Source: Exiguobacterium sp. RIT594 (lineage in GTDB: Bacteria; Bacillota; Bacilli; Exiguobacteriales; Exiguobacteriaceae). Taken from it: a stretch of 64,000 nucleotides of DNA. The stretch covers positions 496,001 to 560,000 of the forward strand of contig NZ_QPKF01000001.1 of assembly GCF_003339585.1 (NCBI RefSeq), written 5' to 3'. Positions 38,414-47,371 of this stretch are shown here, one piece after another. Position numbers and translations under genes: made by a program. Each line of letters starts with the position of its first letter. The stretch's first letter is position 1. The notes beneath the pieces were generated by a model. That model saw nothing but the letters and a program-made list of their open reading frames with translations, was not told the DNA's origin and did not search any database.

Positions 38414-38851
38414 ATGCGAGTCGTATTACAACGGGTCAAAGAAGCAAGTGTGACGGTCGAAGGGGCAGTTACCGGTCAAATCGATCAAGGATTTCTTTTA
38501 CTCGTCGGGATCACGCATGACGATACGCTGGAGCAAGTCAACTGGTTGGCGGACAAAATTGCCGGTTTACGGGTGTTCGAGGATGAAGAAGAGCGGATGA
38601 ACCGTTCGTTGCAGGATGTCGAAGGGGAAATCTTATCGGTGTCCCAGTTCACCTTATACGGAGACATCAAAAAAGGCCGTCGTCCTGCCTTTACGGAAGC
38701 GGCAAAACCGGATCTTGCGAACGAGTTGTATGAAGCGTTTAACGCGCGTTTACGTCAGCAGGGAATTGTTGTTGAAACGGGACAGTTCGGAGCGATGATG
38801 GACGTCGCACTCGTCAATGACGGACCGGTCACGCTGATTTTAGAAAAGTGA
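38414..38851 (+). CDS. dtd: D-aminoacyl-tRNA deacylase
   Basis: Dtd removes D-amino acids wrongly attached to tRNA. The 145-residue protein has [17 protein letters not shown] at the start, SQFTLYGD and the closing [10 protein letters not shown] with the Gly-cisPro motif. It is in the rel operon, as in Bacillus. A separate promoter for the hisS leader starts directly behind it. Confidence 0.97.
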   Translation: MRVVLQRVKEASVTVEGAVTGQIDQGFLLLVGITHDDTLEQVNWLADKIAGLRVFEDEEERMNRSLQDVEGEILSVSQFTLYGDIKKGRRPAFTEAAKPDLANELYEAFNARLRQQGIVVETGQFGAMMDVALVNDGPVTLILEK

Positions 38852-38859
38852 CCAAAGTC

Positions 38860-38888
38860 TTGACAGGATCTTTTGAACGAGGCAATAT
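38860..38888 (+). promoter_or_regulatory. Promoter of the hisS-aspS leader
   Basis: A perfect TTGACA (38860-38865) begins 9 bp after the dtd stop; CAATAT lies 17 bp downstream (38883-38888), with TATAAA overlapping at 38886. The -35 is clear, the -10 uncertain. Confidence 0.5.
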
Positions 38889-38894
38889 AAAGGA

Positions 38895-39150
38895 TAACAG
38901 AACGAATTAAGAACCGATGACGAAGAAGAGTAATTTAGATCTCGGCTGCATAGAGAGTCGCCCCCCGGCTGAAAGGGTGATCAGACGAACTAGATGAAAG
39001 ACCCTTTTGAGGTATTTTCCTGAAACGAACAGAGTAGGGAAAATCGTAGGCAGGCGTTAACTGCACCGAGTGGCTGAGAATTTTCAGCAACCAGGGTGGT
39101 ACCACGGGATCTTCAGGTTCTCGTCCCTTTGCGGACGAGGACTTTTTTTG
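38895..39150 (+). ncRNA. T-box riboswitch of hisS-aspS, aspartate specifier
   Basis: This 320-bp gap holds a T-box leader. The 5' stem I strand has GAAGAAGAGTAA (38922-38933) opposite GATGAAAGACCCTTTTGAG. The specifier there reads GAC (39000-39002), coding Asp. The T-box sequence AGGGTGGTACCACGG follows at about 39093-39107. The terminator is GTTCTCGTCC (39117-39126) with GGACGAGGAC and seven T. Uncharged tRNA-Asp would favour the antiterminator and so hisS-aspS expression. The bulge reads TGGT. Confidence 0.88.
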
Positions 39151-39172
39151 TATTCAAAAAGGAGGAATTAGG

Positions 39173-40450
39173 ATGAAATTACCACGCGGAACGTTTGATG
39201 TACTTCCGGGTACAGTAGAACGTTGGCAGTATATTGAAAACCAATTGCGGGAGATCAGTAAACGGTACAACTATAAAGAAATCCGGACACCGATCTTTGA
39301 AGAAACAGAGTTGTTCAAACGGGGTGTCGGTGAGACGACGGACATCGTTCAAAAAGAGATGTTCATGCTTGAAAAACGCGGGAAGGAACAATTTACGCTT
39401 CGTCCGGAAGGGACAGCAGCCGTCGTTCGTTCATTCGTGACGAATAAACTCTACGGCGCCGCCAATCAACCGGTCAAACTCTTTTATATCGGACCGATGT
39501 TCCGCTATGAACGTCCGCAAGCCGGTCGTTTCCGCCAGTTACACCAATATGGCGTCGAGGCACTCGGCAGCGAAGAACCGGCAATCGATGCAGAAGTCAT
39601 CAGTCTTGCGATGAGTATTTACCGCTCGTTTGGTCTGAAAAAACTGAAGCTCGTCATCAACTCGCTCGGAGACAGCGAAAGCCGCGCCGCGCACCGGGAA
39701 GCACTGGTCAATCACTTCAAACCGGTCGCCCACGAGTTATGCCAGGATTGTCAGAACCGTCTCGAAGCGAATCCGCTCCGGGTACTGGATTGCAAAGTCG
39801 ACCGTAATCACCCGAGCATGGCGACAGCGCCGTCGATCCTCGACTTCCTGAACCCGGCTTCGAAAGACTATTTCGATCAAGTCCTGTTGCACCTGGATGC
39901 GCTCGGCATCGAATACGTGATTGATCCGACACTGGTTCGAGGACTTGATTACTACAATCACACGTCGTTTGAGATCATGTCGGAAGCAGAAGGATTCGGC
40001 GCAATCACGACGCTTTGCGGCGGCGGACGTTATAACGGACTCGTCGAACAAATCGGTGGACCGGCCACACCGGGAATCGGATTTGGAATCGGGATCGAAC
40101 GTCTGTTGATGGCGCTTGAAAATGAAGGTGTCCTGCCGGAAATCGATGATGCGATTGATGTCTTCATCGTCGCGCAAGGCAACGAAGAAGTTGAAAAAAC
40201 GGCAACACGCCTGCTGCAATTGATGCGTCTCGAAGGACTTGCCGCTGACCGTGATTATCTCGGACGGAAGTTCAAAGGACAATTCAAAGCGGCCGATCGG
40301 ATGAAAGCCCGCTTTACTGTCATTTTGGGAGACGAAGAAGTCGAACGTGGAGCAGCAGCGTTAAAAGACATGTCGACCGGTGAACAGATTGATGTGCCAT
40401 TATCAGCTGTCGCCGATACGATTGTCGCGAAATTAAAGGAGGAAGCATAA
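39173..40450 (+). CDS. hisS: Histidyl-tRNA synthetase
   Basis: This class II synthetase charges tRNA-His. The 425-residue protein has [11 protein letters not shown] at the start, motif 2 [18 protein letters not shown], the histidine motifs [13 protein letters not shown] and [13 protein letters not shown], motif 3 [12 protein letters not shown] and an anticodon-binding domain. It is controlled by the T-box leader. Its stop codon overlaps the aspS start (TAATG). Confidence 0.98.
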   Translation: MKLPRGTFDVLPGTVERWQYIENQLREISKRYNYKEIRTPIFEETELFKRGVGETTDIVQKEMFMLEKRGKEQFTLRPEGTAAVVRSFVTNKLYGAANQPVKLFYIGPMFRYERPQAGRFRQLHQYGVEALGSEEPAIDAEVISLAMSIYRSFGLKKLKLVINSLGDSESRAAHREALVNHFKPVAHELCQDCQNRLEANPLRVLDCKVDRNHPSMATAPSILDFLNPASKDYFDQVLLHLDALGIEYVIDPTLVRGLDYYNHTSFEIMSEAEGFGAITTLCGGGRYNGLVEQIGGPATPGIGFGIGIERLLMALENEGVLPEIDDAIDVFIVAQGNEEVEKTATRLLQLMRLEGLAADRDYLGRKFKGQFKAADRMKARFTVILGDEEVERGAAALKDMSTGEQIDVPLSAVADTIVAKLKEEA

Positions 40451-42216
40451 TGATCGGACGTACACACATGAACGGAACCGTAACAGAAGAAACAATCGGC
40501 CAAGCCGTTCAATTAAAAGGATGGGTTCAAAAACGACGTGACCTCGGAGGATTAATTTTCCTTGATCTTCGTGACCGGACCGGGATCGTCCAAGTCGTCT
40601 TCCAACCGGAAAACGAACAGGCGCACCGCCTGGCGGAATCGATTCGTTCGGAATACGTACTCGACATCAAAGGGACGGTCGTCCAGCGTGAAAATCCGAA
40701 CCCGAACATCCCGACCGGACAAGTCGAAGTCGTCGCAGACGAAGTCATCATCTTGAATGCTTCGAAAATGACGCCGTTCCCGATCAGTGAGGAAGCGGAA
40801 CAGACGTCAGAAGATCTTCGTCTGAAATACCGTTACCTCGATCTTCGCCGTCCGTCGTTACAAGAGACATTCCGTTTGCGTTCGAAAGCCTCGAACATCA
40901 TGCGGAACTTCCTTGACGAACAGGACTTCCTCGAAGTCGAGACACCAATCTTAACAAAATCGACACCGGAAGGCGCACGGGATTATTTGGTTCCGAGTCG
41001 TGTTCACCCGGGGGAATTTTACGCTTTGCCACAATCACCGCAATTGTTTAAGCAATTGCTAATGGTTTCGGGCTTTGAGCGGTACTTCCAAATTGCCCGT
41101 TGTTTCCGTGACGAAGATTTACGGGCCGACCGTCAACCGGAATTCACACAAGTCGATATCGAAACGAGCTTCATGGACGTCGAAGATTTATATGCAATGA
41201 TGGAATCAATGATGACACGTGTCATGAAAGAAACGCTCGGAAAAGAGATTTCGACACCGTTCCCGCGGATGCCGTATGCAGAAGCGATGAGCCGATTCGG
41301 TTCAGATAAACCGGATACGCGTTTTGGTCTTGAATTGATTGATGTCGCAGAAGCGGTCACAGGAGCCGGCTTTAAAGTCTTCGATATGGCGCTAGAATCA
41401 GGCGGCGAAGTCAAAGCGTTGAATGTCAAAGGCGCAGCCGATCAGTTCTCCCGCAAAGACATCGATAAATTACAAGAATTCACAGCGATTTATGGAGCAA
41501 AGGGTCTTGCCTGGGTCAAAGTGACAGCAGAGGGACTGAACGGTCCAATCGCGAAGTTCTTTGACGAGACAGCCACAGCTCGACTCGTCGAAGCGACGGC
41601 AGCAGAAGCTGGTGACTTACTTGTTTTCGTCGCAGCAAAAGCTTCGATCGTTGCCGACAGCCTCGGTGCACTGCGACAAAAACTCGGGAAAGAACTCGGT
41701 TTGATTGACGAAACCGTCTTCAACTTCCTGTGGGTAACAGACTTCCCACTCGTAACGTTCGAAGAAGCGGACGGCCGTTTTTATGCGAACCATCATCCGT
41801 TCACGATGCCGCGCCGGGAAGATCTCGAGAAACTCGAGACAGACCCGGGCAGCGTCCTTGCCGTAGCCTATGACCTCGTCTTGAACGGGTATGAGCTCGG
41901 TGGCGGATCACAACGGATTTACGAACGTGATATCCAGGAGCGGATGTTTAAATTGCTTGGCTTCACGGAAGAAGAAGCAAACGAACAGTTTGGTTTCCTG
42001 ATGGAGGCGTTCGAGTACGGCACGCCGCCACACGCAGGTATTGCACTCGGTCTTGACCGTCTTATTATGCTGCTTGCTGGTCGGACGAACTTACGTGATA
42101 CGATTGCGTTCCCGAAAACAGCTTCGGCAAGCGATCTGCTGACAGCGGCACCAAGCCCGGTTTCAGATGCACAACTGAACGAACTGTCGATTCGGACAGC
42201 TGTCAAACAATCATAA
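40450..42216 (+). CDS. aspS: Aspartyl-tRNA synthetase
   Basis: The 588-residue bacterial-type class II enzyme has an N-terminal OB fold ([21 protein letters not shown]), motif 1 and 2 ([46 protein letters not shown] as core), the GAD insert (about 285-420) and motif 3 ([13 protein letters not shown]). Each quoted stretch is family-typical. It is translationally coupled to hisS; the Asp specifier of the leader matches this gene. Confidence 0.98.
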   Translation: MIGRTHMNGTVTEETIGQAVQLKGWVQKRRDLGGLIFLDLRDRTGIVQVVFQPENEQAHRLAESIRSEYVLDIKGTVVQRENPNPNIPTGQVEVVADEVIILNASKMTPFPISEEAEQTSEDLRLKYRYLDLRRPSLQETFRLRSKASNIMRNFLDEQDFLEVETPILTKSTPEGARDYLVPSRVHPGEFYALPQSPQLFKQLLMVSGFERYFQIARCFRDEDLRADRQPEFTQVDIETSFMDVEDLYAMMESMMTRVMKETLGKEISTPFPRMPYAEAMSRFGSDKPDTRFGLELIDVAEAVTGAGFKVFDMALESGGEVKALNVKGAADQFSRKDIDKLQEFTAIYGAKGLAWVKVTAEGLNGPIAKFFDETATARLVEATAAEAGDLLVFVAAKASIVADSLGALRQKLGKELGLIDETVFNFLWVTDFPLVTFEEADGRFYANHHPFTMPRREDLEKLETDPGSVLAVAYDLVLNGYELGGGSQRIYERDIQERMFKLLGFTEEEANEQFGFLMEAFEYGTPPHAGIALGLDRLIMLLAGRTNLRDTIAFPKTASASDLLTAAPSPVSDAQLNELSIRTAVKQS

Positions 42217-42220
42217 TACC

Positions 42221-42259
42221 AACAGATTTCCTTCAGTCATGAGGGGAATCTGTTTTTTT
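42221..42259 (+). terminator. Terminator after aspS
   Basis: AACAGATTTCC pairs with GGGAATCTGTT and is followed by seven T. Confidence 0.85.
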
Positions 42260-42277
42260 AATGGAGGAGGATTCGTG

Positions 42278-42865
42278 ATGGAGCGCACTTTTTTTGAACG
42301 GTCACCGGTTGAGGTGGCGCCGGAACTGTTAGGGAGTCTGTTGACGGTTGATGAGGTCACGATGCGGATTGTCGAAGTGGAAGCATATCTCGGACCGCAC
42401 GATCAAGCCGCCCATTCTTACAGTGGACGACCAACGAAACGGACGGCACCGATGTTTGGACCAGCCGGTCATATTTATGTATATTTTACCTACGGCATGC
42501 ATCATTGTTTGAATATCGTCTGCGGGGAGGTTGGGGAAGGATACGGAATTTTGTTGCGCGGAGCGGAAGTCGTCCACGGACATGATCTCGTTGCAAGCCG
42601 CCGTTTTGGAAAAATGTATGCGGACCTGACGAAAACCGAGCAAAAAAACCTCGTTAACGGTCCCGCTAAATTATGCCAAGCGTTCGGGTTGATGACAGAA
42701 GATTCCGGAACCGATCTCTATACGGATCACCGTTTTCAGATTGAAGCCGGTCCAGTCACTGAAGTCGTCCAGACAACCCGGATCGGGATTCCGAATGCAG
42801 GAGAAGCGACAGCCTATCCGTGGCGGTTTTATGAGGCGGGAAGCACCGGGGTCAGTAAAAAATAA
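42278..42865 (+). CDS. 3-methyladenine DNA glycosylase (Mpg/AAG family)
   Basis: This base-excision enzyme removes alkylated purines and hypoxanthine. The 195-residue protein has the AAG core: IVEVEAYLGPHDQAAHSY (catalytic Glu), KRTAPMFGPAGHIYVYFTYG and HHCLNIVCG, then LLRGAEVVHG and NGPAKLCQAFG. The ATG at 42278 follows GGAGGAGG; an earlier in-frame start at 42239 lies in the terminator. I saw no separate promoter. Confidence 0.94.
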   Translation: MERTFFERSPVEVAPELLGSLLTVDEVTMRIVEVEAYLGPHDQAAHSYSGRPTKRTAPMFGPAGHIYVYFTYGMHHCLNIVCGEVGEGYGILLRGAEVVHGHDLVASRRFGKMYADLTKTEQKNLVNGPAKLCQAFGLMTEDSGTDLYTDHRFQIEAGPVTEVVQTTRIGIPNAGEATAYPWRFYEAGSTGVSKK

Positions 42866-42915
42866 ACGGAATGACAAACAGACGTGTCGCTGATGGACAC
42901 ATCTTTTGCAAAAAA

Positions 42916-42949
42916 AAAACGTGTTTCTCAAAAAAGAGAAGCACGTTTT
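42916..42949. terminator. Bidirectional terminator
   Basis: AAAACGTGTTTCTC (42916-42929) pairs with GAGAAGCACGTTTT (42936-42949). T-rich tails in both directions serve mpg and the small converging gene at 42956. Confidence 0.85.
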
Positions 42950-42955
42950 GCTGTT

Positions 42956-43078
42956 TTATCGTTTTGGTGTATTGATTGATTTTTTAGATTGCTGTTTTTT
43001 ATAAAATTTGTAGACGATTGGTCCGACCGTCGTAGCAAGTGTGATTAATGTTCTTAATTTACCTTTTTTAGCAGCCAT
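42956..43078 (-). CDS. Small basic membrane-like peptide, 40 residues
   Basis: An ORF of 40 codons on the minus strand starts MAAKKGKLRTLITLATTVG and ends KKSINTPKR. A short hydrophobic stretch (about residues 9-24) lies between clusters of Lys and Arg. An AAGGAGTG ribosome site precedes the ATG by 8 bp, a promoter lies at 43137-43110, and a terminator follows the stop, so the gene has every signal of an expressed unit. I do not recognise the family. The form would fit a small membrane-associated protein. Confidence 0.75.
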   Translation of the reverse strand: MAAKKGKLRTLITLATTVGPIVYKFYKKQQSKKSINTPKR

Positions 43079-43109
43079 GAAATAATTCACTCCTTAGTAA
43101 GTTGTACTA

Positions 43110-43137
43110 ATCATATTCCACGAAAACAAAAAGTTAA
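43110..43137 (-). promoter_or_regulatory. Promoter of the 40-residue gene
   Basis: Read on the minus strand: TTAACT (43137-43132), 16 bp, TATGAT (43115-43110), 31 bp before the ATG. Confidence 0.5.
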
Positions 43138-43218
43138 AACCTTTCCGGCACATCGGTTCTTTGCGAAAGGAAATAAGATTGAGATAGTACGGGTAGAAAA
43201 GAGAAAGGAGCTGATGAC

Positions 43219-44418
43219 GTGGCAGGAGTCGTATGGTATCGAAAAGATTTGCGGGTCGACGATCATGAAGCATTGATGCGTGCATGCAACGAACAAAATA
43301 CGGTCCGTGCAGTATTTATCCAGCAGGAATCTGGAGACCGTGGAAAACAGCAAGTAAGGTTTGAACAGGAAACGCTTCAGTCCTTGCGGGAACACTTGGC
43401 ACAACTCGGCGTCGAACTGACGATTTTACAAGGGGAGACAGTCGAACAACTGACATCGTTTGTTCAACCGGATGACGTCGTTTATTTTCACCGGATGACG
43501 GGTGAATACGAAGCACGACAGGAAAACGAAGTACAGAAGCGTTTTACCACGCGGATGTACGAGACCCAAACGCTCCATCTCCGGGAAGATATCGGCAGTG
43601 ACGAACTGAAACGTGTCTTCACGGCATTCCGGAAAAGAGTTGAGCATGACGGCCGCTTTGCGGATCCAATCGAAGCACCGGAGGAAGTTCGGTATATTGA
43701 ACCACCCGGTAAGCAAACGGTGGATTCTCGAACGGCATTCCCGTTTGCGGGAGGGGAAACGGCAGGACGTAATCGCTTGGCTGCTTACTTGGAAGGTCCT
43801 GTCTTTACCTATAAAGAAACACGAAACGGATTTGACGTCGATGACTCTTCGAAATTATCCGCCTGGCTGGCAAACGGTTCGCTGTCCCCGCGACGGGTCA
43901 TGGCAGAACTTCAACGGACCGAACGGGAACACGGCGCTAATGAATCGACATACTGGTTGTATTTCGAATTGTTATGGCGCGACTTTTTCCATTTGACGAT
44001 GCGCGAGACGGGACACCGGCTGTTTCGTTCTAATGGATTACGGGACGGGCATATGACGTGGAAGACGGATCAAGCGGCGATTGATTGCTGGATCGCCGGC
44101 GAGACGGGCGAACCGTTTGTTGATGCCTTCATGCGGGAAATCAAGGAGACCGGTTGGATGTCGAACCGTGGACGTCAGATTACGGCCAGTTATCTGATTC
44201 ATGATTTAAATCAGGATTGGCGGATCGGCGCGCGATACTTTGAACAGCAGCTGATTGATTATGATGTCGCCTCCAATTACGGGAACTGGGCGTATATCGC
44301 AGGAGTCGGAAATGCGACCCGGACACCCCGGTTTAATCCTGAATTTCAACAACAAAAATATGATCCGGCCAAAGCATTTATCCGACGCTGGATGTCAAGC
44401 GAAACGACTGAAAAATGA
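43219..44418 (+). CDS. Photolyase/cryptochrome, CRY-DASH type
   Basis: The 399-residue flavoprotein starts with GTG behind AAAGGAG. The N-terminal photolyase domain has VVWYRKDLRVDDHEALMRAC. The FAD-binding half has YKETRNGFD, SSKLSAWLANGSLSPR, TYWLYFELLWRDFFHL and SNYGNWAYIAGVGNATRTPR as separate motifs; these are closer to CRY-DASH proteins than to class I photolyases. CRY-DASH enzymes repair cyclobutane dimers at least in single-stranded DNA. The usual DASH motif reads GVGND, here GVGNA. It lies beside mpg. Confidence 0.88.
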   Translation: MAGVVWYRKDLRVDDHEALMRACNEQNTVRAVFIQQESGDRGKQQVRFEQETLQSLREHLAQLGVELTILQGETVEQLTSFVQPDDVVYFHRMTGEYEARQENEVQKRFTTRMYETQTLHLREDIGSDELKRVFTAFRKRVEHDGRFADPIEAPEEVRYIEPPGKQTVDSRTAFPFAGGETAGRNRLAAYLEGPVFTYKETRNGFDVDDSSKLSAWLANGSLSPRRVMAELQRTEREHGANESTYWLYFELLWRDFFHLTMRETGHRLFRSNGLRDGHMTWKTDQAAIDCWIAGETGEPFVDAFMREIKETGWMSNRGRQITASYLIHDLNQDWRIGARYFEQQLIDYDVASNYGNWAYIAGVGNATRTPRFNPEFQQQKYDPAKAFIRRWMSSETTEK

Positions 44419-44442
44419 CCAAATTTTAAGAGTCAGAACCAG

Positions 44443-44471
44443 TTGCATTTCGATAAGGGGAATGCTATATT
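44443..44471 (+). promoter_or_regulatory. Promoter of 6S RNA
   Basis: TTGCAT (44443-44448), exactly 17 bp, TATATT (44466-44471) with an upstream TG. Transcription would start near 44479. Confidence 0.75.
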
Positions 44472-44478
44472 AAATGCA

Positions 44479-44688
44479 ACAGATGGGGTTCCTGAGATGT
44501 ACGAGAGCCGCCTTTTATCTTTGAGCCACTCTTTTTTGATAGGGAGTTTGACGTTCCAACTAGTAGTACATGCCTCGTAACACAGCAGGAGGACGTACGA
44601 ATAGGAATCGGATAAGACACCCACCTGCGCAGCAGGTTCAAAAATAAGGTATCGACACGGCACTTCGGGTCCCATCGTTTCTTTTTTT
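44479..44688 (+). ncRNA. ssrS: 6S RNA
   Basis: The 355-bp gap between the photolyase gene and tcdA encodes a structured RNA of about 210 nt. Its ends pair: GATGGG (44482 on) with CCCATC before TTTCTTTTTTT. It contains ACACCCACCTGCGCAGCAGG as a hairpin and a largely unpaired middle. Bacillus has a 6S RNA gene in the matching place between aspS and yrvM (tcdA). 6S RNA binds sigma-A RNA polymerase and mimics an open promoter. The call rests on position, fold and promoter; a covariance search would confirm it. Confidence 0.85.
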
Positions 44689-44704
44689 AGATGAATCACA
44701 CCAT

Positions 44705-44726
44705 ACGTCGCATGACGTTTTTTTTT
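44705..44726 (+). terminator. Short terminator-like hairpin before tcdA
   Basis: ACGTC-GCAT-GACGT followed by nine T in all. A TATAAT at 44731-44736 just behind it probably serves tcdA, though no good -35 is visible. Confidence 0.5.
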
Positions 44727-44773
44727 ATGATATAATTCCGAGTAAAACAGTATGAGTATTGTGAGGTTATGAG

Positions 44774-45538
44774 ATGTTAAATCAATTTTCACGTAATGAA
44801 TTAGCAATCGGTAAGACCGGACTTGACGCATTGGCATCCAAGTCTGTTGCGATTTTAGGAATCGGCGGCGTCGGCTCGTTTTCAGCGGAAGCCCTGGCCC
44901 GCAGCGGCGTCGGCCGTTTGATTCTTGTTGATAAAGATGATATCGATATCACAAACGTCAACCGTCAGATCCATGCCTTGTTACCGACAGTCGGTCAACC
45001 GAAAGTCGATGCCATGGCGGATCGTTTGATGCAAATTAATCCGGATTTAGAAATTGTCCGCTTGAAAATGTTCTACAACGAAGAAACGTACGAAGCCTTT
45101 TTTGCAGAAAATCCGGATTATGTGATTGATGCTTCGGATACAGTATCGTTTAAGATTCATTTGATTAAAGAGTGTAAACAACGTCAGATTCCAATCATCT
45201 CGAGTATGGGAATGGCAAACAAGATGGATCCGACACGAATCAAGATCGTTGATATTAAAGATACGAGTTACGATCCGCTTGCAAAAGTGATCCGGACGCG
45301 TCTGCGTAAGGAAGGAATCCATAAAGGAGTCCCCGTCGTCTTTTCAGATGAACCACCGGTCAAAATCATCGAAGAAGTCCGTCAAGTCGTCGGTAACGAT
45401 GAGGCGTTTATTCGGAAAGCTAAAATGCCGCCGAGTTCAAACGCGTTTGTTCCATCGGTTGGTGGATTGATTGCGGCAAGTTATGTCATCAATGAGATTG
45501 TCCGGGAAGCTGGCGTCATCATCGAACGTGTCCGTTAA
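44774..45538 (+). CDS. tcdA: tRNA threonylcarbamoyladenosine dehydratase
   Basis: TcdA cyclises t6A37 of tRNA to ct6A using ATP. The 254-residue protein is a ThiF/MoeB-like E1 fold: FSRNELAIGKTGLDAL, the nucleotide motif VAILGIGGVGSFSAEALARSG, ILVDKDDIDITNVNRQ and the Arg-rich crossover. A terminator follows. Confidence 0.95.
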   Translation: MLNQFSRNELAIGKTGLDALASKSVAILGIGGVGSFSAEALARSGVGRLILVDKDDIDITNVNRQIHALLPTVGQPKVDAMADRLMQINPDLEIVRLKMFYNEETYEAFFAENPDYVIDASDTVSFKIHLIKECKQRQIPIISSMGMANKMDPTRIKIVDIKDTSYDPLAKVIRTRLRKEGIHKGVPVVFSDEPPVKIIEEVRQVVGNDEAFIRKAKMPPSSNAFVPSVGGLIAASYVINEIVREAGVIIERVR

Positions 45539-45565
45539 AAAAGCGACCTCAGCAGGTCGCTTTTT
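45537..45565. terminator. Bidirectional terminator between tcdA and rarA
   Basis: AAAAAAGCGACC-TCAGCA-GGTCGCTTTTT, with T-runs in both directions for these converging genes. Confidence 0.9.
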
Positions 45566-45573
45566 CTAATCGT

Positions 45574-46887
45574 TTACGGTTGTTTTTTCCAAAAATCGAG
45601 CCGTGCCTGTAATTGTTTTTCAAATCCGCGTGGACTCGGCTTATAAAAAATCGGTTTGGTTCGTGCCAGGTTCTCCGGCCAATAGTTCTGTTTGACATAC
45701 GCATGGGGAAACTGGTGCGGATACTGATATTCGACACCATTGCCGAGTGCTGCGGCCCCAGCATGATGTGCATCTCGTAAATGCGGAGGAACCGGACCGC
45801 CATCTGATCGACGGACGAGTTCAAGTGCCTGATCAATCGCTGTAATGACAGTGTTTGATTTCGGTGCGGTCGCGAGATACAGCACAGTTTCAGCGAGCGG
45901 AATCCGTGCCTCCGGAAATCCGATGTACTCACAGGCCCGGGCACACGCATCAACGATCAGTAGCGCTTGCGGATCGGATAATCCGATGTCTTCTGCTGCA
46001 TGGACGTAGAGGCGACGAACGATGAAGCGTGGGCTTTCCCCGGCTTCAATCATGACAGCAAGCCAGTAAAGGGCAGCGTCGGGATCCGAGCCGCGAATCG
46101 ACTTGATGAAGGCCGAGATGACATCGTAATGCCGGTCTCCGTCTTTATCGTATTTCAACGCTTTTTGCTGAATCGATTCTTCGGCTACAGCAAGGTCAAT
46201 CGTGATTTCACCGTCAATTTCCGGTGTTGTCAGAACGGCGAGTTCGAGTGCGTTGAGCAGTGCCCGGTAGTCACCGTCCGAAAGCTTCACATAATGCTCG
46301 ACGGCCTCCTCGGTGACAGTGACCGGATACTTGCCGAGACCGCGGTCCGGGTCTTCTAAAGTCCGGTGCAGAACAACGCGCAAATCGTCTGTCGTCGGTG
46401 TCTCGAACCGGAAAACAGTCGCCCTGGATAACAGGGCAGCATTGACTTCAAAACTTGGGTTTTCCGTCGTTGCGCCAATCAACGTGATTGTTCCGGCTTC
46501 GAGGGCCGGCAGTAAGGCATCCTGCTGCATTTTATTGAAACGGTGGATCTCATCTAAAAATAAAATGGTTTTTTGTTGGTCAAACTGCAAACGGGATTCC
46601 GCTGCTTTTAAGACTTCACGCAACTGATCCAGTTTTGCCGTGACGGCATTCAACTGTTCAAACGCTGATTTCGTATAACTGGAAATGACACGGGCGAGCG
46701 TCGTTTTTCCGGTTCCCGGGGGTCCGTAAAAAATAACGGTTCCGAGCCGGTCGGCGAGAATAGCCCGGCGTAACAGGGTCGATTCTCCAATCAAATGGCG
46801 TTGGCCAACGATTTCATCCAGTGATTGAGGGCGCATCCGATTGGCGAGCGGCCCGGCCGGAGAATGTGATTCAAATAAATTAGCCAT
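45574..46887 (-). CDS. rarA: Replication-associated recombination protein A
   Basis: RarA (MgsA) is an AAA+ clamp-loader-like ATPase acting at stalled forks. The 437-residue protein has MRPQSLDEIVGQRHL, Walker A FYGPPGTGKTTLAR, Walker B ILFLDEIHRFNK, sensor 1 LIGATTENPSFEVN and the C-terminal tetramerisation domain (SDPDAALYWLAVMIEAGE). The ATG at 46887 lies behind AAAGAAGGA; the TTG-initiated extension to 46908 overlaps that site. It diverges from cymR. Confidence 0.96.
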   Translation of the reverse strand: MANLFESHSPAGPLANRMRPQSLDEIVGQRHLIGESTLLRRAILADRLGTVIFYGPPGTGKTTLARVISSYTKSAFEQLNAVTAKLDQLREVLKAAESRLQFDQQKTILFLDEIHRFNKMQQDALLPALEAGTITLIGATTENPSFEVNAALLSRATVFRFETPTTDDLRVVLHRTLEDPDRGLGKYPVTVTEEAVEHYVKLSDGDYRALLNALELAVLTTPEIDGEITIDLAVAEESIQQKALKYDKDGDRHYDVISAFIKSIRGSDPDAALYWLAVMIEAGESPRFIVRRLYVHAAEDIGLSDPQALLIVDACARACEYIGFPEARIPLAETVLYLATAPKSNTVITAIDQALELVRRSDGGPVPPHLRDAHHAGAAALGNGVEYQYPHQFPHAYVKQNYWPENLARTKPIFYKPSPRGFEKQLQARLDFWKKQP

Positions 46888-46947
46888 AGGTAGCGTTCCT
46901 TCTTTCAACTTTTAGCTACTACTATACTAGAAAGGATGTCTTTTCGC

Positions 46948-47358
46948 ATGATGAAAATCTCGACAAAAGGCCGTTATGGTCTGACAATCATGATTGCACT
47001 CGCCAAAGGAGGCGAGGCAAAGCCATTGTCTTTAAAAAAAATTGCCCAGATGTATGATCTGTCCGAGCACTACCTGGAGCAATTGATTGCCCCGCTCCGA
47101 AATGGCGGTCTCGTCAAAAGTGTCCGCGGAGCATACGGTGGATATAAATTAGGCCGTTCAGCCGAAGACATTACCGCAGGGGATATCATCCGTCTGCTCG
47201 AAGGTCCGCTTGTCGTCGTCGAAGGCGACAATTGTGATGAAGTGACGAAACGGAAATTGTGGGATAAAATTCAAAGTGCCGTCGATCAAGTACTTGATAC
47301 GACGACATTAAAGGATTTAGCGGAAGAAGACGATACAGGTTATATGTTTTATATATGA
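46948..47358 (+). CDS. cymR: Rrf2 family cysteine metabolism repressor CymR
   Basis: The protein begins MMKISTKGRYGLTIMIALAK, nearly the CymR N-terminus, with a winged helix (LSLKKIAQMYDLSEHYLEQL, VKSVRGAYGGYKLGR). The three-Cys iron-sulfur ligand set of IscR is absent; one Cys (GDNCDEV) is present, which fits CymR, a repressor of sulfur uptake that works with CysK. 136 residues from 46948; 46951 is equally possible. It precedes a cysteine desulfurase and mnmA, the same order as Bacillus. Confidence 0.92.
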   Translation: MMKISTKGRYGLTIMIALAKGGEAKPLSLKKIAQMYDLSEHYLEQLIAPLRNGGLVKSVRGAYGGYKLGRSAEDITAGDIIRLLEGPLVVVEGDNCDEVTKRKLWDKIQSAVDQVLDTTTLKDLAEEDDTGYMFYI

Positions 47359-47371
47359 GAGGTGAAAAACG

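Noticed and set aside
39000-39045. AAC triplet before AGAGTAGG as the hisS T-box specifier (Asn)
   Set aside because: That segment lies in a local hairpin (ATTTTCCT with AGGGAAAAT) beyond stem I. The GAC after GATGAAA faces the AGTAA strand as a specifier loop should.
39737-40282. 181-codon minus-strand frame inside hisS
   Set aside because: Antisense to conserved class II motifs with no start signals of its own.
44433-44837. 134-codon minus-strand frame across the 6S region
   Set aside because: It covers the 6S RNA, its promoter and the start of tcdA, and has no recognisable protein features.
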